Source: Clostridia bacterium
GTDB lineage: Bacteria > Bacillota > Clostridia > Christensenellales > Borkfalkiaceae
DNA length: 12,197 bases
Assembly: GCA_900768525.1 (NCBI GenBank)
Contig: CAAGDF010000070.1
Span: 1 to 12,197, forward strand
Reading direction: 5' to 3'
The notes under the pieces were generated by a model that ran no database searches, was not told where the DNA came from, and saw only the letters and a list, made by a program, of their open reading frames with translations. Positions 1 through 5,624 of this stretch are shown here, in pieces. How positions within the stretch are numbered: the first letter of the stretch is position 1; each line of letters opens with the position of its first letter. A program made the position numbers and the translations under genes.

Positions 1-1
1 C

Positions 2-124
2 GTCAGCGAGCCTGATTTAGAGGCGTTGACCGACGGCGAAAAACGAACTTTCTTTGAAAGTATCTTTTCAAGGATAGTCGAACTGCACCAACAAGCGCAA
101 ACCGAAAACAAAAACGAAACCTGA
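2..124 (+). CDS. C-terminal end of an unidentified protein, cut by the window start
   Basis: An open frame enters at base 2 and runs 40 codons to a TGA at 122-124. The visible residues start VSEPDLEALTDGEKRTFFES and continue as a charged, amphipathic, helical-looking segment ending in a Gln/Asn/Lys-rich tail. The LTDGEKRTFFES pattern, with a helix after it, resembles the C-terminal helix of MarR-type regulators, where L-T/S-x-x-E/G-x-x-x-F/L is common. That is only an inference from a short fragment. No terminator with a T-run follows; the next 100 bases are very A-rich. Confidence 0.5.
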   Translation, partial: VSEPDLEALTDGEKRTFFESIFSRIVELHQQAQTENKNET

Positions 125-219
125 CTTAAAAGCCGAAAAATTACGCAAAAAAAACTAAATAAACTAAACCGAGTAAATAGAAAAATATAAATTAGAAAAT
201 AACGCTAAAAAAGCGATAA

Positions 220-351
220 CATAAACGAAATGAAAGGGACCGAACGGACATCTATTGGGTTCTTGGTGAGGACAGAATTCGCCTATATGACATAGTTGGG
301 GAGAATTTTGAATTACTGCTCACAGTTGAAGATGAGAATAAATATTTCTAA
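220..351 (+). pseudogene. Possible 3' remnant of a lost gene
   Basis: A 43-codon open frame between stops ends at TAA 349-351. From about 247 it reads DIYWVLGEDRIRLYDIVGEN followed by FELLLTVEDENKYF. This composition (alternating hydrophobic and charged residues, Trp, Tyr, aromatic tail) looks like genuine protein rather than random AT-rich translation. It has no ATG, GTG or TTG start with a ribosome binding site in frame. It may be the surviving tail of a decayed gene, or chance. The family is not recognised. Confidence 0.3.
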
Positions 352-428
352 AAATAAAAAAAATAATAGGTTTTCAAGCCTGTTATCTTCTTTGCAAAAA
401 AACGGAAAAGTTGCAAAAATTGCATAAA

Positions 429-481
429 GTATCGTCAAATTCGTTGCATTTTTTGTAACATGTATCGTCAAATTCGTTGCA
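429..481. repeat. 20-bp direct repeat, two copies 33 bp apart
   Basis: The 20-mer gtatcgtcaaattcgttgca occurs exactly at 429-448 and 462-481. The 13-bp gap is T-rich, and TTGCA-type half-sites also lie just upstream (around 410-424). The 33-bp spacing is about three helical turns, which would put two bound proteins on the same DNA face. This could be a paired operator or part of a decayed element. Apart from the features listed, 125-780 shows only AT-rich DNA without a supported gene. Confidence 0.6.
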
Positions 482-581
482 AAAAAATGACAGCGCAGCG
501 AACCACACAAAAAATTAAAGGCAATTTTTGCCATAGTTAAAAACAGTTTCGCCCGCCCAAATAATTAAAAACACTTTAAAT

Positions 582-666
582 AAAAACAATCTCTGATAAG
601 AAAAAGGCCTATACGCAGTAAAAAGTCCGCCTATAGGTCGATTATCGGCTTATTGAGATTGTTTTT
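582..666. repeat. Imperfect inverted repeat enclosing a dispersed motif
   Basis: Left arm 582-600 and right arm 649-666 pair through a 12-bp perfect outer stem (AAAAACAATCTC with GAGATTGTTTTT), then six more positions with one bulge and one mismatch. The right arm runs into a T-rich tract (661-673), so on the plus strand it could end transcription. The loop contains the motif at 630-646 that recurs elsewhere in the window. It is either a terminator of the upstream region or a small mobile or structural element. Confidence 0.5.
630..646 (+). repeat. Dispersed motif, copy 1 (CCTATAGGTCGATTATC)
   Basis: This is an exact match to the 16-bp core CTATAGGTCGATTATC found four times in the window, all intergenic. 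Here it is preceded by AAAAAGTCCG and followed by GGC. The flanking CCG and CGG can pair around it. It lies inside the inverted repeat 582-666, upstream of the DUF896 promoter. Confidence 0.75.
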
Positions 667-699
667 TGTTTTTCATTTCGATAAAAAAATTCCACGCCA

Positions 700-728
700 T
701 TGATTTTATTCAACTTTCGTGGTATAAT
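700..728 (+). promoter_or_regulatory. Sigma-A promoter of the DUF896 gene
   Basis: TTGATT at 700-705 and TATAAT at 723-728 are separated by 17 bp. A TGG just before the -10 makes it an extended -10 promoter. Transcription should begin near 735, giving a leader of about 55 nt. Confidence 0.75.
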
Positions 729-734
729 ATAAAA

Positions 735-765
735 CGATTTAAGGCAAGAGGGTTGCCGAAAATCG
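735..765 (+). other. Hairpin at the predicted 5' end of the DUF896 mRNA
   Basis: CGATTT (735-740) pairs with AAATCG (760-765), and GGCAA (743-747) pairs with TTGCC (753-757). A 2-nt internal loop separates the stems and the apical loop is GAGGG. The structure starts at about the predicted first transcribed base and stops 8 nt before the AAGGAAGG ribosome binding site (774-781). A 5'-terminal stem of this kind would be expected to stabilise the message. The role is inferred. Confidence 0.5.
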
Positions 766-789
766 AATTTTTTAAGGAAGGAATTTTTT

Positions 790-996
790 ATGGATAAAGA
801 AAAAATTGACAGAATAAATTATCTTGCGCACAAATCCAAAACGCCCGAAGGGCTTACCGAAGAGGAAAAAGCCGAACAGGCTACGCTTCGCAAAGAGTAT
901 CTTGCCGAATGGCGGCGCGGAATGATAGAAACGTTAGACAATACTTACATTGTAGAACCCGACGGAACAAAACACAAAGTAAAGCCGCTGAACTAA
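790..996 (+). CDS. DUF896 (YnzC-type) small cytoplasmic protein
   Basis: This 68-residue protein has the whole DUF896 pattern. It opens with MDKEKIDRINYLAHKSKTPE, then LTEEEKAEQ and LRKEYLAEWR, and closes with LDNTYIVEPDGTKHKVK. The N-terminal half should fold as two antiparallel helices; the tail after LDN-TY is probably flexible. The family is widespread in Bacillota. In Bacillus subtilis the homologue YnzC lies with the SOS-induced yneA-yneB genes, but its biochemical role is not established. The start follows AAGGAAGG at an 8-nt spacing. It is monocistronic, with its own extended -10 promoter and no LexA-like palindrome visible. It converges on the HAD gene, with a copy of the dispersed motif in the gap. 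Confidence 0.9.
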   Translation: MDKEKIDRINYLAHKSKTPEGLTEEEKAEQATLRKEYLAEWRRGMIETLDNTYIVEPDGTKHKVKPLN

Positions 997-1010
997 ACGA
1001 CAAAAGTGCG

Positions 1011-1027
1011 CCTATAGGTCGATTATC
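1011..1027 (+). repeat. Dispersed motif, copy 2
   Basis: CCTATAGGTCGATTATC lies between the converging DUF896 and HAD genes. A partial second copy (TAAGGTCGATTA, about 1035-1046) follows immediately. Flanking GTG and CAC can pair across it where copies 1 and 4 have CCG and CGG. There is no conventional terminator in this gap, so the motif sits where a terminator would be expected. Confidence 0.7.
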
Positions 1028-1048
1028 ACCGCAGTAAGGTCGATTAAA

Positions 1049-1846
1049 TTACAAATATTCAGTCCAGTCGTTAACGCTGTCGAACACGACGGATAGGTTC
1101 ATTCCGCTTTGGTCGTACATTTCTTTCGTGGTTTCGCCGCTTAACACGAGCATAGACTTAAACCCGCTGTTTACGGCAAACGCCATATCGGTGTACAATC
1201 TGTCACCCACCATAACGACTTCTTCGGGGTTAACCTTATACCGCGAAACGACCGCCCTGCCCATACCGTTATATGGTTTGCCGATTATTACGTCCGGTTC
1301 GCGACCGCTGCTCTTTTTAAACATTTCTATAAACGAACCGACGTCGGGCATAGAATAATCTTCGGCGGGGCAAACGGCATCCGGATGAGTGGCAACGTAA
1401 AGCGCACCGCGCTTTAACGCTATATCGAACGCGCGAATCTTCTTAAAATCGAGTGTTACGTCGTAAGACAAAACGGCGATTTCTGCGTGATGTTCGTCGG
1501 TAAGTTTAACGCCCGCATCCGAAAAATCTTTTTTGACCGCATCCGTGCCCACAAAAAACACGGAAGCACCCTTATGTTCGGCGTTTAAAAACTCAATCGT
1601 CGCGCGGGCGGAGGTATAAACGTCGTCGTTTTCGTCCAATATGCCGCGTGCGTTCAGTTTTTTGCGGTATTCCTCGTCTGAACGGGAAGAATTATTCGTA
1701 AGATAAACGAGTTTTTTGCCCGCCGAGCGCAGCAGCGATAAGGTGTTTACAACGTCGCCTATAAGTTTATCGCCGAGATAAATCGTGCCGTCCAGATCGA
1801 GCAGCACGATTTTTATTTTATTCAACATTTCTTTTATATCATTCAT
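1049..1846 (-). CDS. HAD-IIA sugar/polyol phosphatase (AraL/NagD type)
   Basis: This 265-residue cytoplasmic phosphatase is of normal family length and has every HAD motif. DLDGT holds nucleophile D17 and acid/base D19; TNNSS (50-54) is motif II; K190 in IIGKPYNGMG is motif III; GDRLYTD with D215 and D220 is motif IV. The C2-type cap between motifs II and III includes the family signature ATHPDAVCP-AED followed by the GSF motif. Such enzymes dephosphorylate small sugar or polyol phosphates; the exact substrate cannot be read from sequence. The start is supported by GGTGAG 3 nt upstream. It is the last gene of a minus-strand operon, 100 bp behind an AraM-like gene. This recalls the araL-araM pair of B. 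subtilis and suggests a glycerol-phosphate or sugar-phosphate substrate (inference). Confidence 0.9.
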   Translation of the reverse strand: MNDIKEMLNKIKIVLLDLDGTIYLGDKLIGDVVNTLSLLRSAGKKLVYLTNNSSRSDEEYRKKLNARGILDENDDVYTSARATIEFLNAEHKGASVFFVGTDAVKKDFSDAGVKLTDEHHAEIAVLSYDVTLDFKKIRAFDIALKRGALYVATHPDAVCPAEDYSMPDVGSFIEMFKKSSGREPDVIIGKPYNGMGRAVVSRYKVNPEEVVMVGDRLYTDMAFAVNSGFKSMLVLSGETTKEMYDQSGMNLSVVFDSVNDWTEYL

Positions 1847-1869
1847 ATTCTCACCAAAGCAATTTACGC

Positions 1870-1893
1870 AAAAAAGTCGGCAAACCGAGCCGA
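1870..1893 (-). terminator. Weak terminator or attenuator inside the operon
   Basis: Read on the minus strand, TCGGC and GCCGA form a 5-bp stem (1889-1893 with 1877-1881) around a 7-nt loop, followed by C and six T (1870-1876). It lies between the AraM-like gene and the HAD gene. It could lower expression of the last gene without fully ending transcription. The stem is short, so confidence is modest. Confidence 0.35.
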
Positions 1894-1946
1894 AAAAGCG
1901 CGCAGCCTGCCATATTATTTAAAAGTTTTTCCCATTCAAAATAAAA

Positions 1947-3347
1947 TTAAAGCCATTCAAAAACGCCCGTTGCCCATAAAATTTTAAGCAAACTGTCGCC
2001 CTTGCAGATAAGCGGCGCAAGCCTGAGCGACTGTGCGTTTATGTTTTGCGGATACAATTCCACCGTACTTTTTCGCCCGCCGTAAACAAGATAAACGATA
2101 TGCTCGCCGTCGGGAATATTCAGCGCGAGTTCCTTGATGTACCCGCCGAGTTTATCGTCCTCGGCAAGAGTTTTCAACAGCAAAGACAAATTTTCGTCGT
2201 TGCAATAATAACTCGGTTTCGGGTTAATTTTCGCATTCGGCATAATGGCTTTAAGCTGATCGGCACACATTCCGTAAGACGGAACTTTTACCATATTTAC
2301 GCAATCGGACAGCACAACGCCGTAAATTTTTATAAGCATTTTATACGCAAAATATTCCCTGTCACCCTCCGACACGTCAAGATCGTAACACGATAAAACC
2401 TTTGACATGCTTTCCGCGGGGCTTTCAAACGGCAAAAGCATTGCCGCCTTTTCGCTTAAAAATTTTGCATAAGCAAGGCTTTTATAATCGTAATTTTTAA
2501 AATAATTCAGACATTCGTAAACGCTTTCATTAAGCAGTTTTTTAGGCGTTTCATCATCGAAATGTAAGCCTATAAGTTGATTAACGCGCATTTCGACAAA
2601 AAGAATACGTTTGCTTAAAACCTGCCTTATTACGTCCGCAACCCTGTTTTTTTGCAAAGAAGAGAACAAGTCGTTATCGAACGCAAAAAAACATTTTTCC
2701 GCGACAAAATCGCAGTTTCTTTTTAAAACGCAACCGAACGAATAATCGAGCGGCACGGCAAGCAAATCGACGTTGTTTTCCGCACAGTAATCGACGGCGC
2801 GTGCAATAAGTTCGCCCCCGCCCACAGCCGCAACGCACAACGGTTTTTTAACCGAACGCAAAAGTCGTTCGGCAATTTTCTCGTCTGCGCCGTCATCGAC
2901 AGAGAAAAACACAGTGCGATCGGCAAACGCGCGCTTTTCTTCTTCGCAAAAATTTCCGTCGGCAACAAAGCCGCGAATTTTTTTACAAACCGAAAAATAC
3001 CCGAAATCGTCGGTAAAAATAACCGCTTCGCCCGACCACGAACCTACTACCCCCGCGCCGTCCGAAATTTTTTCATCCGAACCCGCGACTTTTCCGTCAA
3101 AGCCCGCACTTTTTTCAGCCAAGTCCGCTATAGCGAAAACATTAAAATGGTTTAAAATAAAATCGGTTATAAGCTCGGTTGCCTCGCCGAAAGCGATTCC
3201 GCCCACGGGCAAAGTTTCCCGCAAAGCACAAAGCTCCGCCCCGTCGGCGTCGGGCAAAGAATTACCGTCGGTCGTCCGACCGCCACCCGATAAAAAAACA
3301 GCATTATCGTATGCTGTTTTAAAGTTTTTATTATCGATATCGCTCAT
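1947..3347 (-). CDS. Divergent, probably metal-free relative of glycerol-1-phosphate dehydrogenase (AraM-like)
   Basis: This intact 466-residue protein resembles the glycerol-1-phosphate/iron-containing dehydrogenase fold. It has a Rossmann-like half with AAVGGGELIARAVDYC (about 172-188), where family members have G-G/S-G-T for NAD binding, followed by DLLAVP. Then comes a DNDLFSS...VADVIRQVLSKRILFVEMRVN helix block that parallels ADLDVL...GDxLGKxxALxDWRL, and a C-terminal KGDSLLKILWATGVFEWL like the family's last helix. The Asp of VADV is kept, but both histidine metal ligands seem absent: the S-G-x-E-H site reads AESMSK, and no HG-x-x-V follows. The family match is by eye and remote. The start chosen gives an ATGA overlap with the upstream stop and places GGACGG 8 nt away; an in-frame ATG two codons earlier is too close to that site. 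An ordinary iron-dependent enzyme is unlikely. Confidence 0.45.
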   Translation of the reverse strand: MSDIDNKNFKTAYDNAVFLSGGGRTTDGNSLPDADGAELCALRETLPVGGIAFGEATELITDFILNHFNVFAIADLAEKSAGFDGKVAGSDEKISDGAGVVGSWSGEAVIFTDDFGYFSVCKKIRGFVADGNFCEEEKRAFADRTVFFSVDDGADEKIAERLLRSVKKPLCVAAVGGGELIARAVDYCAENNVDLLAVPLDYSFGCVLKRNCDFVAEKCFFAFDNDLFSSLQKNRVADVIRQVLSKRILFVEMRVNQLIGLHFDDETPKKLLNESVYECLNYFKNYDYKSLAYAKFLSEKAAMLLPFESPAESMSKVLSCYDLDVSEGDREYFAYKMLIKIYGVVLSDCVNMVKVPSYGMCADQLKAIMPNAKINPKPSYYCNDENLSLLLKTLAEDDKLGGYIKELALNIPDGEHIVYLVYGGRKSTVELYPQNINAQSLRLAPLICKGDSLLKILWATGVFEWL

Positions 3348-4573
3348 TTGCATTTCCGTCCGATAGAAGCAAACAGGTTGACGCGCTCTTCAAACGAAGG
3401 GCATTTGATTATGGTTTTATCCGAGAAAACGCCGTCGCTATGGCACTCCGCAATGCTGATTGTATTACCTGCGATCGCCAGCGCGCAATTTTCGACGTAT
3501 TCTTTGACCTCCGCAGGACAATCTATGCCGAGCATATTGCGCGGGTATTCGTTATTTTGAGTAAGCACTACGAGCAATTCTTTTGTGCGCACCGCCTCGA
3601 CGAACAGCGCGAGAGCGGGCTTCGAATACTCGCGCACGGAAAGACAAACGGCATTGAACCCGTCCGCCTTGACTTTATCGAGCAGTTCGGAAAACTGTGC
3701 TACCGCTTTTTGCGATTCGGTTTCCATTTCAAGCCACCTGTATTTGCATGTGTACTCGTAAGCGGCGATAAGCCCCGCATCCGCCGCGGCGGAGGTATAA
3801 GTCTTGACCGAGGGAAATTCCATCGTGATAGAACCCGTTTCGCGATAATATTTGCGCAAAGCGGCAATCAGATCATACAAATAAAATGGATTTTGCGCGT
3901 CGCAAAGCAGGTTATACTCGCTCTCGTCGATATCGAGGCAAAGTTCGGAACGCAAAAAGTCCGCAACCGATCTGCCTTTTCCGTATTTTTCGATAATTTT
4001 TACCGCAACCGCCCTGAAAACGTGTTTCAGCGTGATAGTTCCGTTCTTTTTCGCGCGGGTGAAAGCGTAAACTTCCTTTTCGTAATCGACGGACAAATCG
4101 TATTTGGATAAAGTCTTATTTATTTTTTCGGTTGCTTTGACCGCCCTGTCCTCACAAATTTCGCGATAGCTTGCAAGCATTGGTTCAAACAACAAGGTGT
4201 TTGACTTGGTAACGCCGTAAAACGCACCCGTGCAATTCCCCAACACGGTCGATTTAAGCGCAATTTCAAAACCGCATATCCCGAAAATATCGAGCGTTCT
4301 GCAACCGGACAAAAACTCGTTTGCGGCGGCAATCGTGCCGAAATCGCACACTCCGGCGACCGAAACGCCCGCTTTATATGCCATAAATGCGGACATAGTG
4401 GGATTATACGGCGAAAAGGAATAATCGGTACGAATGTTAAAATTATAAGAGGTATTATCCTCTAACCCGTACTTTTTATTCCGCTTTTCGGTTTTTTTCA
4501 GCAATGCAAGCAATAATTTACGATAAAGCACATTTTTAGAATTTAAATGTTTAATAAGTTGTTCGCTTTGCAT
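3344..4573 (-). CDS. PHP-domain-like protein lacking the usual metal-binding histidines
   Basis: This 409-residue protein is the first gene of the operon. Residues 44-80 align with the N-terminus of a Clostridia PHP family of about 420 residues that I know from memory as HxHTxYSFSPYSPT followed by G-I-M-D-H. Here the segment reads NIRTDYSFSPYNPT and then VCDFGT. The two HxH histidines become N46 and R48, and the DH histidine becomes F78. A Glu in GFEIA is kept, and the tail SDKTIIKCPSFEERV with ASIGR also matches that family. It is therefore probably a non-catalytic or altered PHP protein. GGGGAGG four bases upstream fixes the start; a 22-codon longer reading would begin inside the -35 box and is rejected. 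Its stop overlaps the start of the next gene, implying translational coupling. Confidence 0.55.
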   Translation of the reverse strand: MQSEQLIKHLNSKNVLYRKLLLALLKKTEKRNKKYGLEDNTSYNFNIRTDYSFSPYNPTMSAFMAYKAGVSVAGVCDFGTIAAANEFLSGCRTLDIFGICGFEIALKSTVLGNCTGAFYGVTKSNTLLFEPMLASYREICEDRAVKATEKINKTLSKYDLSVDYEKEVYAFTRAKKNGTITLKHVFRAVAVKIIEKYGKGRSVADFLRSELCLDIDESEYNLLCDAQNPFYLYDLIAALRKYYRETGSITMEFPSVKTYTSAAADAGLIAAYEYTCKYRWLEMETESQKAVAQFSELLDKVKADGFNAVCLSVREYSKPALALFVEAVRTKELLVVLTQNNEYPRNMLGIDCPAEVKEYVENCALAIAGNTISIAECHSDGVFSDKTIIKCPSFEERVNLFASIGRKCK

Positions 4574-4607
4574 AAAGCCTCCCCGAATACATCGAATACT
4601 ACTTATA

Positions 4608-4636
4608 ATTTTATTATAATGCCGCGCGATTGTCAA
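4608..4636 (-). promoter_or_regulatory. Promoter of the three-gene minus-strand operon
   Basis: On the minus strand, TTGACA (4631-4636) and TAAAAT (4608-4613) are separated by exactly 17 bp. The predicted start near 4601 leaves a leader of about 28 nt with the GGGGAGG ribosome site at 4578-4584. It diverges from the HU promoter. Confidence 0.8.
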
Positions 4637-4728
4637 CAAAAATCAACGCTATTCGCCGTTTGAAGAACGAGCATAGAAAAATCGCCGAAGAAAAATGCAA
4701 GTTTTAGCCGTAAATTTCCCGAAAAGAC

Positions 4729-4756
4729 TTGTTTTTTTTCGATAATGTGGTATAAT
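4729..4756 (+). promoter_or_regulatory. Promoter of the HU gene
   Basis: TTGTTT (4729-4734) and TATAAT (4751-4756) are separated by 16 bp, with TGG directly before the -10 (extended -10). The predicted start near 4763 gives a leader of about 107 nt before the HU start codon. Confidence 0.7.
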
Positions 4757-4869
4757 TATTAAGTCCTAAAAGGTAGAGTATGCGGCGTTTCGTTCGTCGG
4801 CTGTCGGGTAAAAGCCGAAAAACAGACGCAAATCGCCGTTACAAAAGTAAAAAATCATCGGAGGTAATC

Positions 4870-5142
4870 ATGAACAAAAGCGAATTCATCAGAGCATATG
4901 CCGATAACCTCGGCGTAACAATCAAAGATGCCGAACATAACTTTCAGACGTTTGTAGACACTTTAACCCAAGTACTGCAAACCGGCGAATATGTTCATGT
5001 ATCGGGTTTTGCGACTTTTGAAATCAAAGAAAAGAACGCTCGCGACGGAATTAACCCCAAAACAGGCGAAAAACTTACTATTGAAGCATGTAAATCGCCT
5101 ACCGCAAAATTCAGTAAAGCGTACAAAGATCTCTTTAACTAA
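4870..5142 (+). CDS. hup: HU-family histone-like DNA-binding protein
   Basis: This 90-residue protein is the standard HU length. HU acts as a dimer that bends and compacts DNA in the nucleoid and helps recombination and replication initiation. The two N-terminal helices (MNKSEFIRAYADNLGV onward) are followed by the beta core VSGFATFEIKEK. The DNA-binding arm carries NARDGINPKTGEKLTI, with the tip proline at position 63 as in other HU proteins, and a C-terminal helix ends FSKAYKDLFN. The arm reads RDGIN rather than the common RKGRN, so it has less positive charge; Cys74 is also unusual. The start is set by GGAGG five bases upstream. An in-frame ATG 30 codons earlier (4780) would add a basic tail but breaks the family length. 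It is monocistronic with its own promoter and terminator. Confidence 0.95.
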   Translation: MNKSEFIRAYADNLGVTIKDAEHNFQTFVDTLTQVLQTGEYVHVSGFATFEIKEKNARDGINPKTGEKLTIEACKSPTAKFSKAYKDLFN

Positions 5143-5170
5143 TCGCACTCGACCTGAAACAAAACCCTTT

Positions 5171-5199
5171 GGGACTGACCGTTGTCAGTCCCGTTTTTT
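5171..5199 (+). terminator. Intrinsic terminator of the HU gene
   Basis: A perfect 9-bp stem, GGGACTGAC (5171-5179) with GTCAGTCCC (5184-5192), closes on a CGTT loop. It is followed by G and six T. It begins 28 bp after the HU stop codon. Confidence 0.95.
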
Positions 5200-5241
5200 A
5201 TGCCGTTTTTTTATGCGAAACCAACCCTGCCGAACAAAAAC

Positions 5242-5279
5242 CCAAAATCATGCCGAACGAATTTCCAAAATCATGCCGA
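5242..5279. repeat. 15-bp direct repeat, two copies 23 bp apart
   Basis: CCAAAATCATGCCGA occurs at 5242-5256 and 5265-5279, between the HU terminator and the next promoter. The unit after each copy diverges. It may be a small duplication or a paired binding site. Nothing else is seen between 5200 and 5372. Confidence 0.55.
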
Positions 5280-5372
5280 TTGAGTTGTAAAAGACGAAAA
5301 AAGAAAAAGATTTTTTATATATGCTTAACAAAAAAACGCCTGCCTGCCAAACCCCAAACGCACGGAAAACTA

Positions 5373-5402
5373 TTGACAAATTGCATAGAATAAATATATA
5401 AT
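5373..5402 (+). promoter_or_regulatory. Strong promoter of the M3 peptidase lipoprotein
   Basis: TTGACA (5373-5378) and TATAAT (5397-5402) are both perfect and separated by 18 bp. The predicted transcription start near 5409 leaves an unusually long leader of about 210 nt. Confidence 0.8.
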
Positions 5403-5444
5403 ACAACTAATATACAATAAGAGGAAACAACGCATTATAAACAA

Positions 5445-5519
5445 CGGCTTTAAAAAGTGTCAAGCGTTTAATTAACCGTAACAAAAACGGCGGCTTTAAA
5501 AAACGGCAAGCGTTTAATT
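5445..5519. repeat. 29-bp imperfect direct repeat in the mRNA leader
   Basis: Copies at 5445-5473 and 5491-5519 match at 26 of 29 positions, with a period of 46 bp. Both begin CGGCTTTAAAAA and end CAAGCGTTTAATT. The GTTTAATT core occurs a third time near 5549-5556 (CAGTTTAATTAAA). All lie downstream of the predicted transcription start, so they would be in the RNA leader. They could be tandem operators or RNA-binding sites. Confidence 0.65.
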
Positions 5520-5573
5520 GCAACCGCGACCAATAATTCGGCATAGCAGTTTAATTAAACCTCGCAACACAAG

Positions 5574-5624
5574 ATGTACGAAAAACGGTTTAACAAAATG
5601 CGATTTCTTCGGAGAGTAAAATGA
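5574..5624 (+). other. 16-codon upstream ORF overlapping the lipoprotein start
   Basis: ATG at 5574 opens a frame encoding MYEKRFNKMRFLRRVK. Its TGA (5622-5624) overlaps the downstream ATG (5621-5623) as ATGA. It lacks a clear ribosome binding site, so it may be chance, but the arrangement would allow coupling or leader control. Confidence 0.2.

Noticed and set aside
429..481. CRISPR-like repeat-spacer unit
   Set aside because: There are only two copies, the 13-bp gap is low complexity, and no further units or cas genes are present.
313..534. 73-codon minus-strand ORF
   Set aside because: It runs through the direct repeat and AT-rich DNA, has a Phe/Asn/Thr-biased composition caused by the repeat, and lacks a ribosome binding site.
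2566..2585. Possible further copy of the CTATAGGTCGATTATC motif (cctataagttgattaac)
   Set aside because: It has three mismatches, lies in a coding frame and is explained by the codons for VNQLIG.
2914..3366. 150-codon plus-strand ORF
   Set aside because: It lies opposite the AraM-like gene, Pro/Ser/Lys-rich, with no start signals.
3440..4111. 223-codon plus-strand ORF
   Set aside because: It is antisense to the PHP-like gene, which has a promoter, ribosome site and family similarity; this frame has none of these.
4574..4639. 22-codon extension of the PHP-like protein
   Set aside because: It would begin inside the -35 box of the promoter at 4608-4636, while GGGGAGG precedes the ATG at 4573.
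4780..4869. 30-codon N-terminal extension of HU
   Set aside because: HU proteins are about 90 residues, and a GGAGG site sits correctly before the internal ATG at 4870.
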